Of a stretch of 64,000 bases of DNA, positions 35,110 through 42,240 are shown piece by piece; position 1 is the stretch's first letter, and every line of letters starts with the position of its first letter. The notes beneath the pieces were generated by a model, which saw only the letters and a program-made list of their open reading frames with translations, was not told the DNA's origin and searched no databases. The position numbers were made by a program, and so were the translations under genes. This DNA is from Sporosarcina sp. BP05 (GTDB taxonomy: Bacteria; Bacillota; Bacilli; Bacillales_A; Planococcaceae), in assembly GCF_014282005.1 (NCBI RefSeq), contig NZ_JACFTD010000017.1:1-64000 (forward strand). Reading direction: 5' to 3'.

Positions 35110-35673
35110 ATGGAAAAGAGATTGGGTGTAATTGCATTTTGCTTACTGGTACTATTTGTAGTATTTTATAGACCTTTGCCTGCGGCGGCTTGTTCCTGTA
35201 TGGTTCTACCACCCGCAGATATAGCACTAAGCGAAGCAACTGCTGTTTTTAGTGGAGAAGTAATGACAATAGAAAAAGGTAAGGGTGTGGATGGGGAAAG
35301 CGGAAAAACAGTTCGTTTCAAAGTGGCGGAAGTATGGAAAGGTGTCGACAACGCGGATATTTCCGTTTTCACAGGAAATGATTCAGCAGGTTGTGGCATA
35401 GACTTTACGATTGGAAAAGAGTATTTGGTGTATGCTCATAATTGGGATATGGATGGAAAGTCCGTACTTTCAACTACGCTTTGTGACAGGACTGCTGTGC
35501 TAGCGAATGCTACTGACGATATTACATTGATTGGTCCAGGCACAGTTCCTGAACAAAACGAAAAAACTCCAGATAAGAATGCTAAGCAGTACTACTTATA
35601 CACCGGGGCACTAGTTGTTGCAGGATTAGTTGGCATTTTTGTTTGGATGCGTTTTAGAAAAACTAAGGCTTAA
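35110..35673 (+). CDS. TIMP/NTR-like exported membrane-anchored protein
   Basis: This protein has 187 residues from the ATG at 35110 (AGAGGAG 7 nt upstream); an open extension to 34987 lacks a signal sequence. The signal peptide ends near AAA-CSC, and the mature protein begins CSCMVLPPADIALSEATAVF, the N-terminal CxC of the netrin/TIMP-like OB fold. Further cysteines at GNDSAGCGIDF and TLCDRTA probably form disulfides. It ends with a membrane helix (YLYTGALVVAGLVGIFVWM) and basic tail. Related Bacillus proteins are annotated as TIMP-like; no protease target is known. Confidence 0.82.
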   Translation: MEKRLGVIAFCLLVLFVVFYRPLPAAACSCMVLPPADIALSEATAVFSGEVMTIEKGKGVDGESGKTVRFKVAEVWKGVDNADISVFTGNDSAGCGIDFTIGKEYLVYAHNWDMDGKSVLSTTLCDRTAVLANATDDITLIGPGTVPEQNEKTPDKNAKQYYLYTGALVVAGLVGIFVWMRFRKTKA

Positions 35674-35804
35674 CTATCTGCTAACCAAACTTGCATGACA
35701 GTATGCATATTTGCGCTTCAGTTGATTAACCACTTACTTTCATAAAAAACTAGTGAGATGGGCTCGAAAACCCCCTTTTCATTAGATACTTTCCGGTATA
35801 GAAA

Positions 35805-35932
35805 AGAGGTACAATATTTACGGCTTAGTAATTATTTAGGATATAAATAAAAATCGCATAGCTATTGATTTAATCTGTATTATTATAGAATTGCATTGTA
35901 TTTGCTGAACAGTTCCGCGCACGAGGGTGCCT
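35805..35932 (+). repeat. Family 1 interspersed repeat, copy 4
   Basis: The left end (AGAGGTACAATATTTA) is degenerate, but AAAATCGCATAGCTATTGAT, AGAATTGCATTGTATTTGCT and TTCCGCGCACGAGGGTGCCT follow the family. Confidence 0.8.
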
Positions 35933-35957
35933 AAAACTAATTCAAACAAATAAAAAA

Positions 35958-35984
35958 AGACCCTACATATAGGGTCTTTTTCTA
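35958..35984 (-). terminator. terminator of the cold shock gene
   Basis: AGACCCTA and TAGGGTCT pair around CATA; A and T tracts lie on the two sides. It is 14 bp beyond the csp stop. Confidence 0.9.
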
Positions 35985-35991
35985 GCTATTA

Positions 35992-36192
35992 TTAAGCTTT
36001 TTGAACGTTTGTAGCTTGTAGGCCACGTTGTCCTTGTTCAATTTCAAATGTTACACTTTGACCTTCGTCTAAAGATTTGAAACCTTCGCTTTGGATTGCT
36101 GAGAAATGTACGAATACGTCTTCTCCTGCTTCACGCTCGATGAAACCAAAACCTTTTTCTGCATTAAACCACTTAACTGTACCTTGTTCCAT
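35992..36192 (-). CDS. cspB: cold shock protein, CspB family
   Basis: This 66-residue single OB-fold RNA chaperone shows both RNA-binding motifs, [10 protein letters not shown] (RNP1) and DVFVHFSAI (RNP2). KWFNAEKG is the invariant N-terminal signature. AGGAGG precedes the ATG. The upstream 150 bp form a long untranslated leader, as is usual for cold-induced csp genes. Gene symbol is by family; paralogs are common. Confidence 0.95.
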   Translation of the reverse strand: MEQGTVKWFNAEKGFGFIEREAGEDVFVHFSAIQSEGFKSLDEGQSVTFEIEQGQRGLQATNVQKA

Positions 36193-36344
36193 AATTGTTG
36201 CCTCCTAGTGCGGATATCCACACAATGTATTACTATCCTTGCTCAAATACTTAGACGAAAAACAAAATCTTTTCTCAATCTGAAAACGAACAAAAATAAT
36301 TCTTCTTTAGAATAACAGATATATGTTAAAAAAGCAAATAAAAT

Positions 36345-36476
36345 GGGTATCTGTGTCAGACACAAAGACGAACAGTTCACACATTCAAGTAATTATACAA
36401 AAGGGAAAGAATATTCGCATAGGTATTGAATTACTTTGTATTATTAAATTGAGTTGCATTTACTGAATAGGAACCT
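36345..36476 (+). repeat. Family 1 interspersed repeat, copy 5
   Basis: It starts GGGTATCTGTGTCAGACACA and keeps the full left half (AAAGACGAACAGTTCACACA, AAGTAATTATACAAAA). The right end is shortened to TACTGAATAGGAACCTAAAT. Confidence 0.85.
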
Positions 36477-36555
36477 AAATTTAAAGACCTAATTATACTT
36501 GTTATGCCCAATCTCGTTTGAGTTTCAATTTATCTAAACTTGATAACTTACAATA

Positions 36556-36978
36556 TCAAACTCTCCGCCGCTGCTGATCCACATTCACACTCTTCGTATA
36601 CCGGCAATCAGGATAATTACTGCAACCATAAAATTTCCGTATCTACCTGTCTTCAGGGTCAACCGCCCATTACACTCCGGACAAGCAGTATGTATTAGCG
36701 AGGCATCATGCTTGGACATCTTTTTCGCATGGCTCATATGTGAACGTCCCGTCTGTTTAGCATCTTTCGCTTTTCGAATCGATTGCATGTGCTCAGCCTT
36801 GAAAAGTTTCCTGTCATTTTTAACTAGAGCCAAAAGTTCCGCGAGCTTTTCATTGATCCCCTTCACGGTATCCTCACTAATGTGTTGCTCCTTGTACTGG
36901 CTAATTGTTGTTAGAAGTTCAGGGAACTGGATAACATGCGCTGTTGTGAAACTCTTATTGAATTTAAAAGTATAATTG
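36556..36978 (-). pseudogene. broken NERD-type protein with topoisomerase zinc ribbon
   Basis: The minus strand encodes the C-terminal part of a NERD-like nuclease-domain protein, ending in a zinc ribbon of the topoisomerase type. CPECNGRLTLKTGRYGNF is in one frame and the rest (YGCSNYPDCRYTKS, stop at 36556) continues in another, so a frameshift lies near 36630. The 5' part is missing and is replaced by a family 2 repeat beginning at 36978. Both lesions together make it non-functional. Confidence 0.7.
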
Positions 36979-37084
36979 TGAGGTGCCTGTACACCAAACT
37001 TTAATGTTTGTTTCAACAATCAGATTTGCTTCAGGGAAGGAACAAATCAGAATTGTACCAGAATTGCACGACGCACAGGTAGCC
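36978..37084 (+). repeat. Family 2 interspersed repeat, full copy
   Basis: It starts GTGAGGTGCCTGTACACCAA, contains ACTTTAATGTTTGTTTCAAC and GGGAAGGAACAAATCAGAAT, and ends ACGACGCACAGGTAGCC. It abuts the truncated NERD gene. Confidence 0.75.
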
Positions 37085-37183
37085 ATCATTTAAAGCGCAG
37101 AATCCTTGTCAAATTAGGAAGTAAATTAACCTATAAGAGTGGGATGCGCCGTTTAGCTCCGACAAACATAAAACAAAATAGAA

Positions 37184-37222
37184 GGCAACCACAAACATTG
37201 TTTTGGTTGTCTCTTTTCTTTG
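37184..37222 (+). terminator. hairpin with T-rich tail
   Basis: GGCAACCA and TGGTTGTC pair (one G-U) and CTCTTTTCTTT follows. No intact gene ends just upstream on the plus strand; it may mark a lost gene. Confidence 0.5.
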
Positions 37223-37375
37223 CGCTTATGAGACTTCCCTGTTTGTTGCACAACCTTTAATACTCTATTTTCTTTCAACTTTTTTATTATTTGTCTAATA
37301 ATTTGAATCCAGCCAACCATATTTTAATTTGCTTCCCAGCATCTCAAAAAAAAATAAAAAGTTTTTTCACCAAAT

Positions 37376-37407
37376 TGTCCCCTTTCCCCCACTTTCCTTC
37401 TATATAA
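37376..37407 (+). promoter_or_regulatory. bipartite promoter-like motif upstream of the HTH gene
   Basis: TGTCCCCTTTCC, 13 nt, then TATATAA. The same two words with the same 13-nt spacing lie at 38616-38647 before the DUF1659 gene. Confidence 0.6.
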
Positions 37408-37428
37408 AAAATAAAGGGGATATTCTTT

Positions 37429-38217
37429 ATGACAACTTACCTTTCTGAGTACGCTCACTTCACAAACAAACACGATCTAGACGCGGCGACAAGACAACAT
37501 GTACTCACGAATTGGGACGCTATGAACCAAACTGAGCGGGCTGTTCTTGATATGATCCGTCGCTACTCCGTTAAATATGGCGCTGCACATTTGAAACACG
37601 AAACAATTGAAAAGGCTATTTTGAAATCCAACGCGACTGTACGACGCGCCATTCGCAAATTAGAAAAGCTCGGAATTATCGAACGCATTCACTATATCCG
37701 CCCTGTTATGAGCGGTCTAGGCGCTAACATTTACGTCATTAAACCTACTAGTGACCAGTCGAAAATGAACACCCCGAAGGATGATGAAAAACCTTCTGCC
37801 AGTAAGGTAGAACCTTCAAAACCGCAAAACGAAGCTTTTCTTTCTAAAGCGATAAATACTAAAGACATTAAAAGAACGTCTCCTCCGGAAATTGTGCCTA
37901 CTACACTTTTCGGTAAAATGAAATCGCTTCTTTCTTCAACAATCGGGGACAGTAAATTGGCAAGAAACTTTTACGGCATCTACCGGCACCAGTCCCTGCA
38001 AATGCTGAAATTCAGTATTCATAAAGACAAAGGAGAACTGTTCGAGCAATTAGCTATGCAAGCACTTCGTATTGCCGTTCAAACAACGAAACAGAAAAAG
38101 GTCCGGAACCTGCCCGGCTATTATTCAGGTGTTTTCCGTGAAATTATTGGCAAGGCTTTATTTAGCAAGGCTTTCATGGATTATGATGTAGCCGTTGAGG
38201 GGTTATTCTATCGATAA
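37429..38217 (+). CDS. helix-turn-helix protein, function unknown
   Basis: This 262-residue cytosolic protein has a winged helix at about residues 35-105 (LKHETIEKAILKSNATVRRA, then IRKLEKLGIIERIHYIRPVM). A polar linker (115-155) and a helical C-terminal domain ending in LPGYYSGVFREIIGKALF follow. It resembles DNA-binding proteins scattered in Bacillales and plasmid initiator-like folds, but I know no tested function. AAGGGGAT precedes the ATG. The region downstream contains repeated short words that could be its binding sites. Confidence 0.75.
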   Translation: MTTYLSEYAHFTNKHDLDAATRQHVLTNWDAMNQTERAVLDMIRRYSVKYGAAHLKHETIEKAILKSNATVRRAIRKLEKLGIIERIHYIRPVMSGLGANIYVIKPTSDQSKMNTPKDDEKPSASKVEPSKPQNEAFLSKAINTKDIKRTSPPEIVPTTLFGKMKSLLSSTIGDSKLARNFYGIYRHQSLQMLKFSIHKDKGELFEQLAMQALRIAVQTTKQKKVRNLPGYYSGVFREIIGKALFSKAFMDYDVAVEGLFYR

Positions 38218-38480
38218 TAATATTATTGTTTGGCTGCCTGCGCTAACAATAAGCAACCAAAAAATGATGCAATTACATCATAAAAATTAGATACTTTGTC
38301 GAAAATGGACAACACGAAATGCTACCGTATTAATTTTACAAAGTTGCAATATCAGACGGTTCAAAATGCACCATCGACGACCGCAAAATCAGCCCAAGTG
38401 GAAGTGCAAATTGCCTCCTCTACAGAGGGCAAAATGCCCCTAGCAATAACCTAAGAGTATAAGAGTATTAAAATAGAGTA
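38218..38480 (+). other. post-HTH region with iteron-like words
   Basis: There is no supported gene. CAAAATGCACC (about 38361), GCAAATTGCCTCC (about 38406) and GCAAAATGCCCC (about 38429) recur within 80 bp and could be binding sites for the adjacent HTH protein; this is speculative. Confidence 0.3.
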
Positions 38481-38583
38481 GTGTGGGGTGCACGAAACTT
38501 TCACGTCGGTTTCATCAACCGGATTTGTTTCGTGGAAGGAACAACCCAGAATTGCGTTTGAATTGTGTGGTGTACAGTGCTCC
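38481..38583 (+). repeat. Family 2 interspersed repeat, full copy
   Basis: It starts GTGTGGGGTGCACGAAACTT, contains GTGGAAGGAACAACCCAGAA and ends TTGTGTGGTGTACAGTGC. Confidence 0.75.
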
Positions 38584-38615
38584 ACCACTTCAACACCAAT
38601 CATTTTTAAAAACAC

Positions 38616-38647
38616 TGTCCCCTTTCCTTCCCCATCACTCTATATAA
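38616..38647 (+). promoter_or_regulatory. bipartite promoter-like motif upstream of the DUF1659 gene
   Basis: TGTCCCCTTTCC, 13 nt, TATATAA, identical in words and spacing to 37376-37407. Confidence 0.6.
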
Positions 38648-38670
38648 AGGGTGAAAGGAGGTGAAATACA

Positions 38671-38892
38671 ATGGCAGCAACAATTGAATTTCAACAAGCG
38701 GCGGGTCGCGTTTTCTTCGACGGTGGTTTGACAGAGGACGGAAAGATTATCCGCAAAGCGAAGACGTACCGCAACATCAAGGAAAATGCACCAGCTGAGA
38801 ACTTGTACAAAGCGCTGGAACAACTTGGTCAGCTTTCAACTTTGCCGTTCATCGGAGCGGATATCGTGGAAACATCGAGTTTGATTGATTGA
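38671..38892 (+). CDS. DUF1659 protein
   Basis: This 73-residue protein (MAATIEFQQAAGRVFFDGGL, then RKAKTYRNIKENAPAENLYK) matches the DUF1659 family. AAGGAGGTGA precedes the ATG. A DUF2922 gene follows 112 bp downstream on the same strand, the usual pairing in Bacillales. The function is unknown. Confidence 0.88.
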   Translation: MAATIEFQQAAGRVFFDGGLTEDGKIIRKAKTYRNIKENAPAENLYKALEQLGQLSTLPFIGADIVETSSLID

Positions 38893-38921
38893 GTAACAAA
38901 TTAACTAATCAGGAATAGCAA

Positions 38922-38970
38922 GGCGCCCGCTAGACGCCACAGGCATAAGTCAATCTAGCGACGTGGTGCC
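38922..38970 (+). other. GC-rich hairpin between DUF1659 and DUF2922 genes
   Basis: GGCGCCCGCTAG pairs with CTAGCG and GGTGCC (4-nt bulge). There is no T run, so it may balance expression of the two genes rather than end transcription. Confidence 0.45.
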
Positions 38971-39004
38971 CGGAGTCTAGACAATAGAAAGGGAGGGATA
39001 GAAC

Positions 39005-39223
39005 ATGGCTAAAACACTACAATTGAACTTCAACACAGCAAGCGGGAAAAAGGTCAGTTTGACCGTGGATGAACCCCGTGCAGATTTGACGCCGCAAAGC
39101 ATAGAAGCGGCGATGCAGGAGATCATTGCTGCGAACGTATTTGAAATCAACGGCGCTCCACTCGCAACGGCAGGTAGCGCTCGGGTTATCGAGCGCAATG
39201 TAACAGAACTTGTAAACGGCTAA
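39005..39223 (+). CDS. DUF2922 protein
   Basis: This 72-residue protein (MAKTLQLNFNTASGKKVSLT, DEPRADLTPQSIEAAMQEII) matches DUF2922. GGGAGGGA precedes the ATG. It is the second gene of the DUF1659/DUF2922 pair and is followed by a hairpin. The function is unknown. Confidence 0.88.
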   Translation: MAKTLQLNFNTASGKKVSLTVDEPRADLTPQSIEAAMQEIIAANVFEINGAPLATAGSARVIERNVTELVNG

Positions 39224-39232
39224 CGAGCAGCA

Positions 39233-39274
39233 ACGACCGGTTCACCAGTTCTCGGACTGGGGACCGTTTTCTCA
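39233..39274 (+). terminator. terminator of the DUF1659/DUF2922 unit
   Basis: An imperfect stem pairs the ACGACCGGTTCACCAGT and ACTGGGGACCGTT arms around TCTCGG, followed by TTCTCAT. Confidence 0.6.
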
Positions 39275-39284
39275 TATTAGTAAG

Positions 39285-39430
39285 AGGTACCTGTGCTCAT
39301 ACGAAATGCCTGGCAATTCACACATTCAATTAATTACACAATAAGTGAAGAGAACGCTTAGGTAATGGTTTACTTTGTATTATTGTAGAATTGCATTGTA
39401 TTTTCTGAGTAGCGTCGCGCACAGTTAGCT
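39285..39430 (+). repeat. Family 1 interspersed repeat, copy 6
   Basis: It starts AGGTACCTGTGCTCATACGA and contains CAATTCACACATTCAATTAA and AGAATTGCATTGTATTTTCT. It ends TCGCGCACAGTTAGCT. Confidence 0.85.
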
Positions 39431-39471
39431 AACACTAATTTCTTTCACTACAACAATTATAAGGTAAAAAA

Positions 39472-39503
39472 AGTGACCCTAGCATTTTTACACTAGGGTC
39501 ACT
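39472..39503. terminator. isolated 11-bp hairpin between two family 1 copies
   Basis: AGTGACCCTAG and CTAGGGTCACT pair perfectly around ATTTTTACA, with A and T tracts nearby. No gene end adjoins it. Confidence 0.6.
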
Positions 39504-39613
39504 CAATGATATGTACGATAAAACTTTTCTGTCCATTCTTTCTAAAAGTTTTAAAGGATAAAGTACTTTCGCATCGCTTCTCCACGTAAGCAACCATCTG
39601 CAAAAATTAAAAG

Positions 39614-39760
39614 AGATACCTGTGTCAGACACAAAGACGAACTACTTACACATTCAAATAATTATTCAAAAAGTATAGAAAAACCGCACAGGGATTGATT
39701 TATCTTGTACCATCATACAATCGCTTTGTATTCACTGAATAGTGTCGCGCACAGGTTCTC
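39614..39760 (+). repeat. Family 1 interspersed repeat, copy 7
   Basis: It starts AGATACCTGTGTCAGACACA, contains AAAGACGAACTACTTACACA and ends AGTGTCGCGCACAGGTTCTC. It is the second copy within 480 bp. Confidence 0.88.
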
Positions 39761-39922
39761 AAAATAATTTTTGTGCCACAATCGCACCCTATTCTTGCAC
39801 AACGCTGTACGATTAAAGCACCCGTTAAAGGTATACACAATAATTATTGTAAGAGGAAAATATCATTTTAAAACAATTGATAATGCAATGTTAAATCGAA
39901 GGGAAGTGGATTTTTAAATTCA

Positions 39923-40513
39923 CTATTCTAGTTTGAAATTTATTATACTTTTTCCCTTAACCGATCCCCCATCTATCCAGATAAATTCTAGTGCATATTG
40001 ACTTCCAATTATTTCTTCGTCAATTGTAATTTTTAGCGGTGTATTTTCAGGAGTCTTTTGTTCCCTACTTAATTCTTTCTTATCATAATCATCTCTGTTA
40101 TCTATGTGTATGAAATGAATTTCTGTTGGTTGTGGTTTTAACGTACTCCAATCAATTTGAAGCTGATTACCTGCCACAACGTCGCCACTATGAATAGTCG
40201 GGTAATTGTAATGATAAAATTCGTCACAATCGTTCCAACACACATCACCATAGGAATGGTCAAATGATGGGAATATCACATCCCCATTAGAAGATAAAAG
40301 GGATATAGAAGGAGAAGCAATACTCTGAAAGGTTGGAAGAAGGTTTTGTTCGTTTTCAAGAACAATTATTGGACCTTCCACTTCCTGTATACTTTCTGGT
40401 TTAACAACGTGATTTAATTCCTCTTTCTTTTCTAACTCTTGACTTTCATTTTCACAAGCGGTTAAAACTACTGATAAAAATAGTAAAAGTAATATCAATA
40501 AGGCATTTTTCAT
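39923..40513 (-). CDS. hypothetical lipoprotein
   Basis: This protein has 196 residues from the ATG at 40513 (GGAGAG upstream); the longer open frame to 40600 is not supported. The signal peptide MKNALLILLLLFLSVVLTAC has lipobox LTAC. The mature part begins with an acidic linker and has a beta-rich domain with a CWNDCDEFYHYNYP segment. It is the only gene here with clear lipoprotein features and no family that I recognise. Short GGCCCGATTG-type motifs flank it. Confidence 0.75.
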   Translation of the reverse strand: MKNALLILLLLFLSVVLTACENESQELEKKEELNHVVKPESIQEVEGPIIVLENEQNLLPTFQSIASPSISLLSSNGDVIFPSFDHSYGDVCWNDCDEFYHYNYPTIHSGDVVAGNQLQIDWSTLKPQPTEIHFIHIDNRDDYDKKELSREQKTPENTPLKITIDEEIIGSQYALEFIWIDGGSVKGKSIINFKLE

Positions 40514-40708
40514 TTTAATCTCTCCAGTATATGGTCCGATTGTAGCCCAGTCCTTATGCATTAGGCGCACCCGATTAGTTGAAGAAGAAAAAAGAGACAC
40601 TTATTAAACAATCGCGCCCGTTTGCAGAATAATTAAATTTGAGCTATTGGCGATTTATAGCGATTTCATGTGACTAAAACATCTTCACTCTTCTAAAAAG
40701 ATTTTAAT

Positions 40709-40957
40709 TTAACTCCATCCTACTGTTATATTTATTAACAAAACAGTGAAAATAGTAAATGCGACATAAAATAAATTAAAGTAAATATTACTGTAATCTT
40801 TATTAAAACCTCTTTTTCCTAATATATAATTCAGGAAAACGAAACCAGCTCCAAGAACAAAAAAAGCACTCATATTCAGAAAATCTACAAACGCTAGAAT
40901 CAACATACTAACACAAAATATAATATATCTAATTCCTTCTACCCTTAATAAATTCAT
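40709..40957 (-). CDS. small membrane protein, 82 residues
   Basis: It has three hydrophobic segments (about residues 8-25, 29-45 and 60-80) and a short cytosolic loop (GKRGFNKDYSN). GGTGAG lies upstream of the ATG. The family is not recognised. It lies in a row of small minus-strand genes (39923 to 41612). Confidence 0.6.
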   Translation of the reverse strand: MNLLRVEGIRYIIFCVSMLILAFVDFLNMSAFFVLGAGFVFLNYILGKRGFNKDYSNIYFNLFYVAFTIFTVLLINITVGWS

Positions 40958-41145
40958 AAAAACTCACCACTTTCACTGCTTTTCAATTTTTTTACAGGTA
41001 ACTTTTTCAACATATAAATTAAAATGACAACTTCTTTTAACAGTAATGATTTGCATCCCAGCAAATCCCAATTCAATCATCTGGCCCGATTGTGTGATAT
41101 GAACGCAATCGCTTACGCTACAATCGCACCCGATTGCGAGATATT

Positions 41146-41325
41146 CTACTCAACACCTGATATAAAATTTCCCTCTTCGTCAATCTGGTACAGCCCACCA
41201 CCGAAATATAATCCTCTTTCTTCAATAAATTCTATAAAAGCATTCGAAAACTCTTCTTCACTTAAATCTTCTCCACTAGTTGCATAAAGACAACCATCCA
41301 ATCTAATTCCAAATGGTCTTTTCAA
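41146..41325 (-). CDS. small hypothetical protein, 59 residues
   Basis: It starts at a TTG with GGAGG 9 nt upstream and reads MKRPFGIRLDGCLYATSGED, then LSEEEFSNAFIEFIEERGLY, ending GNFISGVE. The composition is coding-like and acidic, with no membrane helix. The function is unknown. It is too short for many ORF cut-offs. Confidence 0.7.
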   Translation of the reverse strand: MKRPFGIRLDGCLYATSGEDLSEEEFSNAFIEFIEERGLYFGGGLYQIDEEGNFISGVE

Positions 41326-41438
41326 TATCTAATACCTCCACAGTAAAAACTCTCTTTAGTTTATACTCAACAACCTGGCTCTGTTGCTAAAAGAGGGCAA
41401 ATTCTTCTTCAAGAATCGCCCCGATTACTTTAATAACA

Positions 41439-41612
41439 CTATTTTCTATTCAGTAATTTTATAGGGTAGAAAAACACAACAGTTAATACCAATCCTAAAT
41501 ACAAAGGATATTTTAAAATGTCATTAGATGAGTATCCCAATAAATAAGGCATGCCTATTAGAGATAGTAAGATACCAATTAACAACAAAATAAATCTTGC
41601 TTTTTTGATCAT
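41439..41612 (-). CDS. small two-helix membrane protein, 57 residues
   Basis: ATG at 41612 follows GGGGGAC. It reads MIKKARFILLLIGILLSLIG, and a second helix lies in PLYLGLVLTVVFFYPIKLLN. The function is unknown; such proteins are common in Bacillales accessory regions. Confidence 0.68.
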   Translation of the reverse strand: MIKKARFILLLIGILLSLIGMPYLLGYSSNDILKYPLYLGLVLTVVFFYPIKLLNRK

Positions 41613-41758
41613 AAATGTCCCCCTATAAAAAATTCGAGTTCGTTTTTTGTCCTACTTTTCACGATCTGGCCAGATTGTGGCACAAGCATAGTTATATTAT
41701 AGATACGCTTATAAGGCTTGAAAGGTTTCATTTTTCCGAGGGTTATGAATTCAACGAA

Positions 41759-41851
41759 CTATGCTATAGCCTCCTTATTTAAATCCCTCCCCATAACTAT
41801 ATCAAGGATATCCCAATGTATTCCTAAAAAAGGGGACTCTTCTTGAGCTTA
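41759..41851 (-). pseudogene. C-terminal gene remnant, unidentified
   Basis: The minus strand reads ESPFLGIHWDILDIVMGRDL followed by NKEAIA and a TAG. A stop lies shortly upstream and there is no start, so it looks like the tail of a lost gene. Confidence 0.35.
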
Positions 41852-41888
41852 AGAAATGAAAAAGCACCGCTAAATGCGATGCTCATTG

Positions 41889-41935
41889 CACACTGTTTTC
41901 TGTGATTCAATATGCTAAACAGTGTGTTATTTCTC
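41889..41935 (+). terminator. hairpin with T-rich tail
   Basis: CACACTGTTT and AAACAGTGTG pair around an 18-nt loop; TTATTTCTC follows. No intact gene precedes it on the plus strand. Confidence 0.45.
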
Positions 41936-42097
41936 TGTTTGCAGCCCTGAAGAGAACCCGTTAAATTGCTACTCCTCTCTTCTACTTTATTATATTGGTT
42001 TAGCTTTTATATTACTTGCCAACGTTTCGCATCCGATTGCGATATGGATGCAATCATTTTTAAAGCAATCGCATCCAATTCAAGATTTATTAAAATG

Positions 42098-42236
42098 AGG
42101 TACCTGTGTCAGACTCAAAGGCGAAGTATTCAAATGATTACACAAAAAGTAAAGAAGAACCTTGAAGTTTTTGAATTATTTCGAATGACTATACAATCGT
42201 TTTGTATTCACTGAATAATTTCTCGCACAGGTTCCC
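42098..42236 (+). repeat. Family 1 interspersed repeat, copy 8
   Basis: It starts AGGTACCTGTGTCAGACTCA and ends TTCTCGCACAGGTTCCC. It ends only 4 bp before the stop codon of the minus-strand Old Yellow Enzyme gene. Confidence 0.85.
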
Positions 42237-42240
42237 AAAA

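Noticed and set aside
41024-41287. 87-codon plus-strand open frame
   Set aside because: It is the antisense shadow of the 59-residue gene at 41146-41325, which has a good ribosome site.
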